This document shows, one piece after another, positions 16,187 to 22,868 of a stretch of DNA of 22,868 nt. The stretch is taken from contig JABDIZ010000098.1 of the NCBI GenBank assembly GCA_013003465.1, positions 1-22,868 of the forward strand. The letters are read 5' to 3'. This DNA is from Rhodothermaceae bacterium. GTDB lineage: Bacteria; Bacteroidota; Rhodothermia; Rhodothermales; Rubricoccaceae. The notes below the pieces were generated by a model. That model was not told where the DNA came from and searched no databases. It saw only the letters and a program-made list of their open reading frames with translations. Position 1 is the stretch's first letter, and every line of letters starts with the position of its first letter. The position numbers and the translations under genes are program-made.

Positions 16187-16810
16187 CTATCGCACAAGCA
16201 TGACTAGCTGACTTGAGGCTCTCCCGGCCATGAGCAGTGATACTGTGTAGATCCCGGAAGGCCAACCTGTTGCGTCCCATCGAATCTCCTGCCTACCCAC
16301 AGACAAGAGCAGACTGGATCGGGTCAGTTGTCTCCCTAGGGAATCAAACACTCGCACCTCAGCCTGCTGAGGAATCTCAGACTGAATGGAAAGCGTCACC
16401 GTTCCAAAAGATGGATTAGGGTAAACCGATACGAGTTCCAATGCTGGCTCTGGCAAAGTATCTGGCTCGTTCGCAACAGGGAATATGGATTCGAAGCTCC
16501 AAACTTCTGACCATTCACCCCACCGGCTCCCATCTGACGCGGAAACACGCCATTCCACGAAACCAGGAGCGATGTTGCCATACCAGCTAGTGTCTGTGAC
16601 CACCGTATCTATGAGGACATCTCCGAAATCACTGCCAGCCACAGCGACCTGTGCTTGATAGGAAACCGCCCCATCGACTGCCGCCCACAAAAGATCACCA
16701 CTCACCCATTGCCAGCCTCCGTTTTCAGGGTAGATGAGTACGGGTGGCGCAGGCTGAGCAGCTACGTCGATTCCAAAGCTGAGCAAACAGAAAAGTATCG
16801 CGGCACGCAT
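16187..16810 (-). CDS. secreted protein with T9SS type A sorting domain
   Basis: 207 residues. Signal peptide 1-19 (ends VAAQP). Residues about 22-107 form a fibronectin type III-like beta domain (YPENGGWQWVSGDLLWAAVDGAVSYQAQV-type start, EWRVSASDG.RWGEWSEVWSF end). Residues 127-207 are a T9SS type A C-terminal sorting domain (VSVYPNPSFGTVTL, VRVFDSLGRQL, RWDATGWPSGIYTV, ending LVMLVR). Such proteins cross the outer membrane by the type IX system, and the tail is removed at the surface. With only one small beta domain it may be an adhesin or a remnant of a larger protein. GC is about 54%, clearly below its neighbours. Start: ATG at 16810 gives a proper signal peptide; a TTG at 16834 is less likely. 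Confidence 0.88.
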   Translation of the reverse strand: MRAAILFCLLSFGIDVAAQPAPPVLIYPENGGWQWVSGDLLWAAVDGAVSYQAQVAVAGSDFGDVLIDTVVTDTSWYGNIAPGFVEWRVSASDGSRWGEWSEVWSFESIFPVANEPDTLPEPALELVSVYPNPSFGTVTLSIQSEIPQQAEVRVFDSLGRQLTRSSLLLSVGRQEIRWDATGWPSGIYTVSLLMAGRASSQLVMLVR

Positions 16811-16843
16811 GATACACCCTGGTTCATAATACAACGCAGCTGA

Positions 16844-17620
16844 TCATGCTCGACCACGAACCGCAGTGAAGAGAGCGATGCCTGCGGCTACGGACGCGTT
16901 GAGTGAATCGGCCAAGCCGCGCATGGGGATGGAGGCGAGCACGTCGCAGGTCGAGCGGACGCGGGGGCGCATCCCCTGCCCTTCGCTGCCCACCACGAGC
17001 ACGAGGGGTCGGTCCCAGTCGTAGGCCCAGACGGTCGTGCGCTCGGGGCCGTCGTCACCTTCGCCGCCATCGAGGCCGACGATCCAGTAGCCGCGCTCCT
17101 TGAGACCGTGGAGCGCTTCGGCCAGGTTGGTCACGCGCGCGATCGGAATCTGGAGGGCCAACCCGGCACTCGCCTTGACGGCCGTCGCGCTGAGCGGCGC
17201 CTGCCCCCGATCCGGCACGAGCACGCCTTCGGCGCCCGCCGCCACGGCGCTCCGCAGAATCGCGCCGAAGTTGTGCGGGTCTTCGATGCCATCGAGGGCG
17301 AGGAGCACCGGCTTCTGCGCGCGCACAGCGTCGAGTGTCGGGGCGATGCCTTCGAGCATCGTGTGCAACTCGGCGTAGGCTACCGGCGCAGTGACCGCCA
17401 CGACGCCCTGATGCGTAGTGTTGGGCGCGAGCGTGTTGAGGCGCTGGATCGGCACCATCTGCACGGGCACACCCGCGGCTTTGGCCGCCCGGCGGATCTG
17501 GTCCACCTGGCTTCCGTGCGTGCCTTTCTGGAGCAGCACCTTTTCCACGCGGCCGTCGCCCCGCTCCAGCGCCTCACGCACCGGGTTGCGGCCGACCAAG
17601 AGTCCTTCGGGTTTGCTCAT
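16844..17620 (-). CDS. rlmB: TrmH/SpoU family 23S rRNA 2'-O-methyltransferase (RlmB type)
   Basis: 258 residues. It uses S-adenosylmethionine to 2'-O-methylate a guanosine of 23S rRNA (G2251 in E. coli). An N-terminal substrate-binding domain (VGRNPVREAL, 9-18) precedes the SPOUT knot. Motif 1 is DPHNFGAILRSA (114-125; the conserved Asn117 and Arg123), motif 2 LVVGSEGQGM (208-217), motif 3 IPMRGLADSLNASVAAGIAL (231-250). Length and motifs fit RlmB; the exact target among SpoU paralogues is inferred. A MITE-like repeat lies 13 bases upstream of the start and so may replace or form part of its promoter region. The T9SS gene follows on the same strand after 33 bases. Confidence 0.92.
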   Translation of the reverse strand: MSKPEGLLVGRNPVREALERGDGRVEKVLLQKGTHGSQVDQIRRAAKAAGVPVQMVPIQRLNTLAPNTTHQGVVAVTAPVAYAELHTMLEGIAPTLDAVRAQKPVLLALDGIEDPHNFGAILRSAVAAGAEGVLVPDRGQAPLSATAVKASAGLALQIPIARVTNLAEALHGLKERGYWIVGLDGGEGDDGPERTTVWAYDWDRPLVLVVGSEGQGMRPRVRSTCDVLASIPMRGLADSLNASVAAGIALFTAVRGRA

Positions 17621-17632
17621 GCGGGTACCGTT

Positions 17633-17739
17633 TATGTCATCCTGAGCGAAGGATCTAGTCGCAGGACGATCCTTAGCCCATTCTCAAGCAAGAGTCTTCG
17701 GCTGCGTTCGCTCACGCTCACTTCGCTCAGGATGACATA
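17633..17739. repeat. 107-bp MITE-like inverted-repeat element
   Basis: Terminal inverted repeats are perfect over 19 bp: TATGTCATCCTGAGCGAAG at 17633-17651 and its reverse complement at 17721-17739. The outermost TA on each side could be a TA target duplication around TGTCATCC...GGATGACA, as with IS630/Tc1-mariner-type MITEs (inference). Inside are GGATC/GATCC (17651-17671) and the octamer TTCGCTCA twice with a 15-base period (17707, 17722). The TGTCATCCTGAGCGAAG core is known to me as a widely dispersed repeat in bacterial genomes. The right arm supplies the last three codons and stop of the PLP decarboxylase; the left arm sits in the leader of rlmB. Confidence 0.85.
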
Positions 17740-19166
17740 GAAAGAAGGATAGAGTCGGCGAGAGCCTCGACGCGAGCGTGCAGGTGCTCCACGTAGGGCT
17801 CGTGCTCGGGCTTCATGAGCACGCTGTGGAGGATGCGCGCATGGGGCTGCTCAGCCGTGAGGCTCGGATGACGGGCAATCAACCGCTTGGCCTCCATGCG
17901 GTACGTGCTGAGAAAGATGGGATCATCCTCATCGGCCATGCCTTGCTCGAACACAGCCTGGCTGGCCGCATCCACCTGGGCCAACGATGAGGCTCGGGGG
18001 AAATAGGTGGCGATGTCCGTCTCGGGCGGCGTGTACAGCGTGAGGGCCTTCGAAGCGTCGATCAGGCTGGCCCAGCGACGGGCGGCGCGGAGTCCTGCCG
18101 CGAGCACCGGACCAAGGCCGTCATCAGGTTGAAGCGGGAGCGCACGGAGCGTGAGCCAGAGCGCCCCGGCCGCGGCCCCCGGCCGTGAGCACTCCAGGCT
18201 GATCTCGCCGAGGTGCAACGCGTCGCTCGTGAAGTAGGTGTACGGCGAGTCGTGCCGGTAGAAGCGGCCTACCGACGGATCGCGGAAGAGCACGCAGCCG
18301 CAGCCGTAGGGCTGCAAGCCGTGCTTGTGCGGATCCACAACGACCGAGTCGGACTCGGCGATGGCGCGGAAGTGTTCAGCCGGAAAACCTGGCAGACCGA
18401 GGGCCCCTCGCTCGTTCGCCCGTAGGGCGGCAAGTACCACAAAAAAGCCGCCGTAGGCTGCGTCTACATGGAGGCGAACGCCGTACTGCCGAAGCAACGG
18501 CAACGCCTCGGCGATGGGATCGACGGCACCGAGGCCAGTCGTCGTGGCGGTCAAGACGACGGTGCCGATGCGGCCTGTCTTCAGCACCTCCTCTAGCGCG
18601 TCGAGGTCGATGCGTCCCTCGGGCGTAGCGGCGACGGGGTGCGCGGCCATACGCAGTACGGCGGCCATGCGCCCGTGCGTGTAGTGCGCGTCGGCGCTGA
18701 AGGCGATGCCCTGGTCCGGGTGCAGTTCGCGCGCGACGAAGAGCGCTTCGAGGTTGGCCGTCGTGCCGCCGCCCGTCAGGTGGCCGAGCGTGTCGTCCGG
18801 CAGGCCGAACATGGAGGCGAGGTCGCGGACGACCTCCTTTTCCATCTGCCCGGTCGGCGGGCCGCCGTCGAGCGCGTGGTTGTTGGGGTTGATGCGCATC
18901 GCGGCGGCGTAGGCAGCGACGGCCACCGGGTGCGGCGGCTTGAGCATCTGCCCGGCGTAGCGCGGGTGGAAGAAGGGGTAGTTGCCACCATCGTCTGCCG
19001 GAGGAGCCGTCAAGCGACCCAGATACTCGTCGAGCGCCTCGGCTAGCCGCTCCTCCTCTACCGCGAGGGACGCGTGCTGCTCGAACGGACCGAACGAGGC
19101 TTCCCAGTCGTCGAGCGCATCGAAAGCGCGCGTGAGCAAGGCGCGGGCATCCGGGTAGCGCCGCAT
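17727..19166 (-). CDS. group II PLP-dependent amino-acid decarboxylase
   Basis: 479 residues, normal for aromatic/glutamate/diaminobutyrate decarboxylases. It removes the alpha-carboxyl group of an amino acid using pyridoxal phosphate. TGGGTTANLEAL (131-142) binds the PLP phosphate; H161 (SADAHYTHGR) probably stacks on the ring; D235 in HVDAAYGG is the PLP nitrogen partner; K281 in VVDPHKHGLQPYG is the Schiff-base lysine. Earlier motifs include FHPRYAGQM and PPTGQMEKEV. Substrate cannot be told from the sequence (aromatic amino acid, tyrosine, glutamate or diaminobutyrate are all possible). Its ATG lies one base after the lgt stop codon, so they are co-translated. Its last residues (MSS) and stop derive from the inverted repeat at 17633. 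Confidence 0.93.
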   Translation of the reverse strand: MRRYPDARALLTRAFDALDDWEASFGPFEQHASLAVEEERLAEALDEYLGRLTAPPADDGGNYPFFHPRYAGQMLKPPHPVAVAAYAAAMRINPNNHALDGGPPTGQMEKEVVRDLASMFGLPDDTLGHLTGGGTTANLEALFVARELHPDQGIAFSADAHYTHGRMAAVLRMAAHPVAATPEGRIDLDALEEVLKTGRIGTVVLTATTTGLGAVDPIAEALPLLRQYGVRLHVDAAYGGFFVVLAALRANERGALGLPGFPAEHFRAIAESDSVVVDPHKHGLQPYGCGCVLFRDPSVGRFYRHDSPYTYFTSDALHLGEISLECSRPGAAAGALWLTLRALPLQPDDGLGPVLAAGLRAARRWASLIDASKALTLYTPPETDIATYFPRASSLAQVDAASQAVFEQGMADEDDPIFLSTYRMEAKRLIARHPSLTAEQPHARILHSVLMKPEHEPYVEHLHARVEALADSILLSMSS

Positions 19167-19167
19167 G

Positions 19168-20151
19168 TCAGGCCGTTGCCGGTTCGGGTACAGATGGGCT
19201 CGGCGCGTCGGTGCCCGTGCGGCGGCGCGTCGTGATCGCGAGGCCCACGAGTCCGAAGGCGATCAGCCCCAGCGCAATCAGTTGTGCCTGCGAGAGTGGC
19301 CCGAGGACATCGGGGTTGAGGCGAATGATCTCAATCAGAAAGCGCTCGATCCCGTTGAAGACGAGGTAGAGCGAGAAGAGCCAGCCCGCCTGGAACGGAT
19401 GCTTCCGCACGGCCCACAGGATCCCAAAGATGATCAGCGCCATGCCCGTCTCGTGGAGCATGGTCGGAAAGACGCCGTCGGCCCCGACGCACAGGTCGGC
19501 AGGGAAGCCGAGGCGCTGTCCCTTCTCGGCGGTATCGGCGATGACATCCACCCCGAAGATGTTGCGCGGAAAGGTCTCGGACCAGAGGAAGCCCGGAATC
19601 CAGGCGGGCTTGTCCGCCAGCGACGAGCAGACGCCCCAGTCGCCATCGCCCGCGAGGTAGCAGCCGATGCGTCCGATGCCGTAGCCGAGGATGAGGCTTG
19701 GCGCCAGCGCATCGGCGACCGGGCGGATCGCGAGGCCCTTGCGCTTGATGTAGGTCGCCACCGCCAGCGTACCGGCGATGAGCCCACCGTAGAACGTCAG
19801 CCCCCCCGCATTGAAAAGCATCCCGGCGGGGTCGGCAACGAAGCGATCCCAGTAGTCGATGAGGTGGAACAGCTTGGAGCCCACCACGCCGGAGACGGCC
19901 GCCACGAGCATCATCGTCCAGATGAGCACCGACGGGCTGGCCTTGACCGTCCGCTCCCGCCCCTTGCCGTCGCGCTCCTTGACCGTGACGGCCCCGACGC
20001 GGCCAGCGGCATAGAGCCGGTCCAGCTCACGACGCGACACCCAGGCCGCCGTGACGAGCGCGACCGCTACCATGAAGCCGAACGAGTAGATCGGCAGCGG
20101 CAGATCGAACCCGAAAATGTCTTTGAAGAGATCCGTGAGGCGGGGGTACAT
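19168..20151 (-). CDS. lgt: prolipoprotein diacylglyceryl transferase
   Basis: 327 residues with seven membrane helices. It transfers diacylglyceryl from phosphatidylglycerol to the lipobox Cys of prelipoproteins, the first step of lipoprotein maturation. Signatures: PLPIYSFGFMVAVA (18-31), GLTFYGGLIAG (117-127), GRIGCYLAGDGDWG (160-173, the Lgt signature in its GDGDWG form), PTMLHE (229-234) and NGIERFLIEIIR (266-277). The loop 195-226 is longer than in E. coli Lgt, and a basic loop (49-70) separates helices 1 and 2. The C-terminal tail is S/P-rich. Neighbours are hisS upstream (57-base gap) and the PLP decarboxylase one base downstream. Confidence 0.96.
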   Translation of the reverse strand: MYPRLTDLFKDIFGFDLPLPIYSFGFMVAVALVTAAWVSRRELDRLYAAGRVGAVTVKERDGKGRERTVKASPSVLIWTMMLVAAVSGVVGSKLFHLIDYWDRFVADPAGMLFNAGGLTFYGGLIAGTLAVATYIKRKGLAIRPVADALAPSLILGYGIGRIGCYLAGDGDWGVCSSLADKPAWIPGFLWSETFPRNIFGVDVIADTAEKGQRLGFPADLCVGADGVFPTMLHETGMALIIFGILWAVRKHPFQAGWLFSLYLVFNGIERFLIEIIRLNPDVLGPLSQAQLIALGLIAFGLVGLAITTRRRTGTDAPSPSVPEPATA

Positions 20152-20208
20152 GCAGTTGTGTTACGAAATGCAGATCGAGGGGCGCGCGGCGTCCATACGC
20201 CCTACGGG

Positions 20209-21513
20209 CTAGACCCCGGAGGGTTCGGCGTTCGCTCGTAACGCGTCGATCAATTCATTGAACGGCACCGTGCGCTGTTCGGAGGAATCGAGGTCTCGGA
20301 CGGTGGCGGTGCCAGCGGCGAGTTCGTCGGAGCCAACGATGAGCGCGAGACGCGTCTGCTGCCGGTTGGCTTCTTTCATCTGCGCTTTCATCGAGCGACC
20401 CTGCAGGTCGAAGACCACCTGGAGCCCCGCGGCTCGCAGCCGCTGCGCCTCAGCGAAGGCCCAGGTCTGGGCCTCGTCGCCGAGCGCCACGAGGAACGCA
20501 TCGGGGCGCGCAGAGGCGGGGAACGCGTAGCCGGTGTCTTGAAGGGCGAGGAACAACCGCTCGATGCCCGCCGCCCACCCTACGGCCGGGACAGGCTGCT
20601 TCCCTCCCACCGCTGCCGCGAGGCCGTCGTAGCGGCCCCCGGCCGCGAGCGCGCTCTGCGCCCCGAGTGCATCCGATTCGAGTTCAAACACGACGCCGGT
20701 GTAGTAGTCGAGGCCGCGCACGAGGAGCGGGTCTTCGACGTACGGAATGCCGAGCGCGTCGAGGTACCCCTTCACCATGTCGAAGTGCGCTTGGGCGGCT
20801 TCGCCGAGGTAGGCACTGAGGCGCGGGGCCTCGGCGAGGAGGGCGCGCTCGTCTTCGCTCTTGGTGTCGAGGATGCGGAGCGGGTTGGTGTCGAGGCGCT
20901 GGCGGCTCGTCGCGGAGAGGCGGTCGCGGAAGGGTTCGAAGTAGGCCTGGAGGGCTTCTTTGTAGCGAGGCCGCGCCTCGGCATCGCCGAGCGAGTTGAT
21001 GCGCAGGCGTGTTTCCGTGATGCCGAAGGCCTCGTAGACGGCCCGCAGGCAGGCGATGGCCTCGGCGTCGGCGACGGGCTCGCCTGAGCCGAGCAGTTCG
21101 ACCCCGAACTGGTGGAACTGCCGAAAGCGGCCCTTCTGCGGACGCTCGGCACGGAAGCATGGGCCGATGTAGTAGAGCCGTTGCGCGCCGCCGCGCTGGT
21201 CGAGGCGGTGCTGCAGGAAGGCGCGCATCACGGGCGCCGTCACCTCGGGCCGGAGCACGTACTCCTCGTCCCCACGCGGCACGACGAACATTTCCTTCTG
21301 CACTATGTCGGTCGTGGCCCCGACGCCGCGCGCGATCAGGCCGAGCGGCTCCATCATGGGCGTGCGGATCTCCTCGAACCCAAACTGTGCCATCACGCCC
21401 CGCACCACGGCCTCGGCGTGCCGCCACGCCGCGCTGCCGGGAATGAACGACCCGCCCGCCTCCTGTGCGTCGGGGAGGATGTCGAAGGTGCCACGGAGGG
21501 TCTGGAAGGCCAT
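20209..21513 (-). CDS. hisS: histidyl-tRNA synthetase
   Basis: 434 residues, class II synthetase for tRNA(His). Motif 1 region follows FQTLRGTFDILPD; motif 2 is GPCFRAERPQKGRFRQFHQF (117-136); the HisRS-specific LVRGLDYYTG (264-273) and AAGGRYDGL (290-298) bind histidine; motif 3 is AVGWAAGIERL (310-320). The C-terminal anticodon-binding domain covers about 338-434, with DLQGRSMKAQMKEAN. The frame is open upstream to 21603, but the ATG at 21513 matches the family start (MAFQTLRGTFDILP). It is downstream of the PTS IIA-like gene with a 37-base gap. Confidence 0.98.
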   Translation of the reverse strand: MAFQTLRGTFDILPDAQEAGGSFIPGSAAWRHAEAVVRGVMAQFGFEEIRTPMMEPLGLIARGVGATTDIVQKEMFVVPRGDEEYVLRPEVTAPVMRAFLQHRLDQRGGAQRLYYIGPCFRAERPQKGRFRQFHQFGVELLGSGEPVADAEAIACLRAVYEAFGITETRLRINSLGDAEARPRYKEALQAYFEPFRDRLSATSRQRLDTNPLRILDTKSEDERALLAEAPRLSAYLGEAAQAHFDMVKGYLDALGIPYVEDPLLVRGLDYYTGVVFELESDALGAQSALAAGGRYDGLAAAVGGKQPVPAVGWAAGIERLFLALQDTGYAFPASARPDAFLVALGDEAQTWAFAEAQRLRAAGLQVVFDLQGRSMKAQMKEANRQQTRLALIVGSDELAAGTATVRDLDSSEQRTVPFNELIDALRANAEPSGV

Positions 21514-21550
21514 GCGAAAGCGATACAAAGTGCCGGGGAAAGCGAGCCGC

Positions 21551-22033
21551 TCAGCCGAGGTGCTCCTCCGCCTCCTCGAAACACGCGAGCACGGCCTGGG
21601 CATCGGTCGCCTCCGTCAGGCGCGTGCGGAAGGCGTCGTCGTTCATCAGGCGGGAGATGCGGCCGAGCAGGTGGAGGTGCGTGCCCCGCGCGGTGTCCGG
21701 CCCGACCAGCAGAAACACGAGCCGCACCGGCACGCCGTCCAGCGCGCCGTAGTCCACAGGGGCTTCGGTGACGGCAAAGGCCGCCACGGTTCCGTTGACA
21801 CCCGGCGTGCGGGCATGGGGCAACGCCAGGCCCTTCCCGACGCCCGTGGACATCACCGCTTCGCGCTCGAATACATCCGCGCTCACGCGGGCCAGGTCGA
21901 TGACCTCGGGTGCCCCCGCCAGCAAGTCCACCACCGCCCCGATGACGGCGTCCTTGCCGTGCTCCGGGAGCCCAACCTGGATGCGCTCCGGCGCCAGCAA
22001 TGCAGCTACAGAAGGGTCGTCGATGCGAACCAT
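21551..22033 (-). CDS. PTS IIA (PtsN/fructose-type) domain protein
   Basis: 160 residues, a single EIIA domain of the mannitol/fructose/nitrogen type. The phosphorylation site is H73 in GKGLALPHARTPGV; the second active-site histidine is probably H119 or H121 in ARGTHLHLLGRISRLM (115-130). VRLVFLLVGPD is the strand preceding it. No EIIB or EIIC domain or HPr gene is near, so it is more likely a regulatory PtsN-like protein than a transporter part; this is inference. The TATCTTTG element 35 bases upstream is a probable promoter. It precedes hisS on the same strand. Confidence 0.9.
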   Translation of the reverse strand: MVRIDDPSVAALLAPERIQVGLPEHGKDAVIGAVVDLLAGAPEVIDLARVSADVFEREAVMSTGVGKGLALPHARTPGVNGTVAAFAVTEAPVDYGALDGVPVRLVFLLVGPDTARGTHLHLLGRISRLMNDDAFRTRLTEATDAQAVLACFEEAEEHLG

Positions 22034-22067
22034 TGGGGAAGAGTTCCGAGGTGTGAAGCAGAGCTGT

Positions 22068-22075
22068 CAAAGATA
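22068..22075 (-). promoter_or_regulatory. candidate -7 promoter element for the PTS IIA gene
   Basis: The minus strand reads TATCTTTG, an exact TAnnTTTG match, 35 bases before the ATG and just after the stop of the pseudouridine synthase. No TTTG -33 box is seen. It is the best of the -7 candidates in the window. Confidence 0.45.
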
Positions 22076-22095
22076 CCACGCCACACGGCATCGCA

Positions 22096-22868
22096 TCAGT
22101 CGCCTTCGACCTCCCGAAGGCGATTCAACACAAAGGCCATGTCCTCGGGCAGCGGCTGCTCGAAGTCAAGGTCCTCGCCCGTCGCGGGATGGCGAAAACC
22201 GAGCGTGTGGGCGTGGAGCGCCTGCCGCGGCATCCGTGCAAACAGGTTGCGGAAGAAGGCTTTTCGGGAGCCCAATTCCGGGCCTGCGCGGATGAAATCG
22301 CCGTCGTAGGTCGGGTCGCCGAGGATGGGGTGGCCGAGGTGGCGCGCATGGACGCGGATCTGGTGCGTGCGCCCCGTCTCCAGCCGAAAGCGGACCAGCG
22401 CCGTGTGGCGCAGTGCCTCGACGGTTTCGTAGTTGGTGGCGGCCCACTTCCCCTGGTCCTCGCGCACGACGGCCATGCGGCGCCGGTCGCGAGAATCGCG
22501 TCCCAGCCACGTCTCAATGCGCCCTTCGGGCGGATCGGGTGCGCCCCAGACGAGAGCGAGGTAGCGGCGGCGGATCGTCCGGTTCATGAACTGCGCGGCG
22601 AGCGCGGCGTGGGTGACATCATCCTTCGCGACGACCAGCAGCCCCGTCGTGCCCTTGTCGAGGCGATGCACGAGGCCGGGCCGGATCGTCACGTCGCCCT
22701 CGAAACGCGGTGCGGCGGTGGCCGTCGAGAGTCCGACCTCGTCGTCGTCTTCGGCCTCGTCGTCGTCCAAGTCGTCTGCCGAGATCGGCCCGGCGCCGAC
22801 GTGGTAGAGCAGCGCGTTGACGAGCGTGCCCGAGCGGTGCCCGTACGCCGGATGCACCACCATCCCGG
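22096..22868 (-). CDS. RluA/RluD-family 23S rRNA pseudouridine synthase, 5' end missing
   Basis: About 256 residues are visible; the frame runs off the right edge. The first visible segment GMVVHPAYGHRSGTLVNALLYH is internal to the catalytic domain, so the ATG at 22863 is not the true start, and the S4 RNA-binding domain, if present, lies outside. The catalytic motif is HRLDKGTTG with the nucleophile Asp (residue 69 from that Met). Further motifs are RRYLALVWG, ETGRTHQIRVH and GHPILGDPTY. It converts uridines in rRNA to pseudouridine; RluD versus other RluA members cannot be decided. A roughly 30-residue Asp/Glu-rich insert lies between the first motif and HRLDK. Confidence 0.93.
   Translation of the reverse strand, partial: GMVVHPAYGHRSGTLVNALLYHVGAGPISADDLDDDEAEDDDEVGLSTATAAPRFEGDVTIRPGLVHRLDKGTTGLLVVAKDDVTHAALAAQFMNRTIRRRYLALVWGAPDPPEGRIETWLGRDSRDRRRMAVVREDQGKWAATNYETVEALRHTALVRFRLETGRTHQIRVHARHLGHPILGDPTYDGDFIRAGPELGSRKAFFRNLFARMPRQALHAHTLGFRHPATGEDLDFEQPLPEDMAFVLNRLREVEGD

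Noticed and set aside
20188..20201. Small hairpin GGCGT-CCAT-ACGCC between hisS and lgt
   Set aside because: A five-base stem without a T-run; likely chance in GC-rich DNA, and the genes appear to be in one transcript.

Overview
The window is chromosomal, GC-rich (roughly 65-70% in most genes) and gene-dense, and most of its genes are housekeeping. It most resembles a high-GC member of the Bacteroidota, probably the Rhodothermia/Rhodothermales (Salinibacter/Rubricoccus-like). This is inferred from four things. A secreted protein carries a type IX secretion (T9SS) C-terminal sorting domain. Several promoters look like the Bacteroidota TAnnTTTG -7 element. Clear Shine-Dalgarno sequences are almost absent, and many starts sit behind pyrimidine-rich leaders. 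The Lgt, LolA and FKBP lipoproteins also fit. No tRNA, rRNA, CRISPR array, prophage or intact insertion sequence was seen, and no gene-free stretch exceeds about 285 bases.

Layout, left to right. 1-2997: the N-terminus of an M16-type zinc peptidase (-), a secreted M1 aminopeptidase (-), and divergently an LpxR/DUF2219-like outer-membrane protein (+). 3136-8714: metG (-), an FKBP prolyl-isomerase lipoprotein (+) and recQ (-), with hairpin terminators between the convergent pairs. 8809-12206: a C2-like lipoprotein (-), then proC, a divergent HisA-like TIM barrel and a two-TM protein in one run, then a secreted protein made of two TonB C-terminal domains. 12184-16153: a putative molybdenum-carrier-type protein (-), an hsp20 gene with a CIRCE operator, lolA, a UPF0104 membrane protein coupled to an OB-fold-like lipoprotein, and a small conserved-looking basic protein followed by two hairpins. 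16187-22868, all on the minus strand: a T9SS substrate, rlmB, a 107-bp inverted-repeat element, a PLP decarboxylase, lgt, hisS, a PTS IIA/PtsN-like protein and a partial RluA/RluD-family pseudouridine synthase.

Functional themes are envelope biogenesis (Lgt, LolA, LpxR-like protein, at least three lipoproteins, TonB-domain protein, T9SS substrate), protein quality control (Hsp20 under probable HrcA control, FKBP, M1 and M16 peptidases) and translation (MetG, HisS, RlmB, RluD-like). I did not find a convincing complete new multi-gene system. The best leads are the HisA-like protein with altered signature residues in a proC operon, the MITE-like inverted repeat that supplies a stop codon, the tandem TonB-domain protein, and a promoter-motif series visible across the window.
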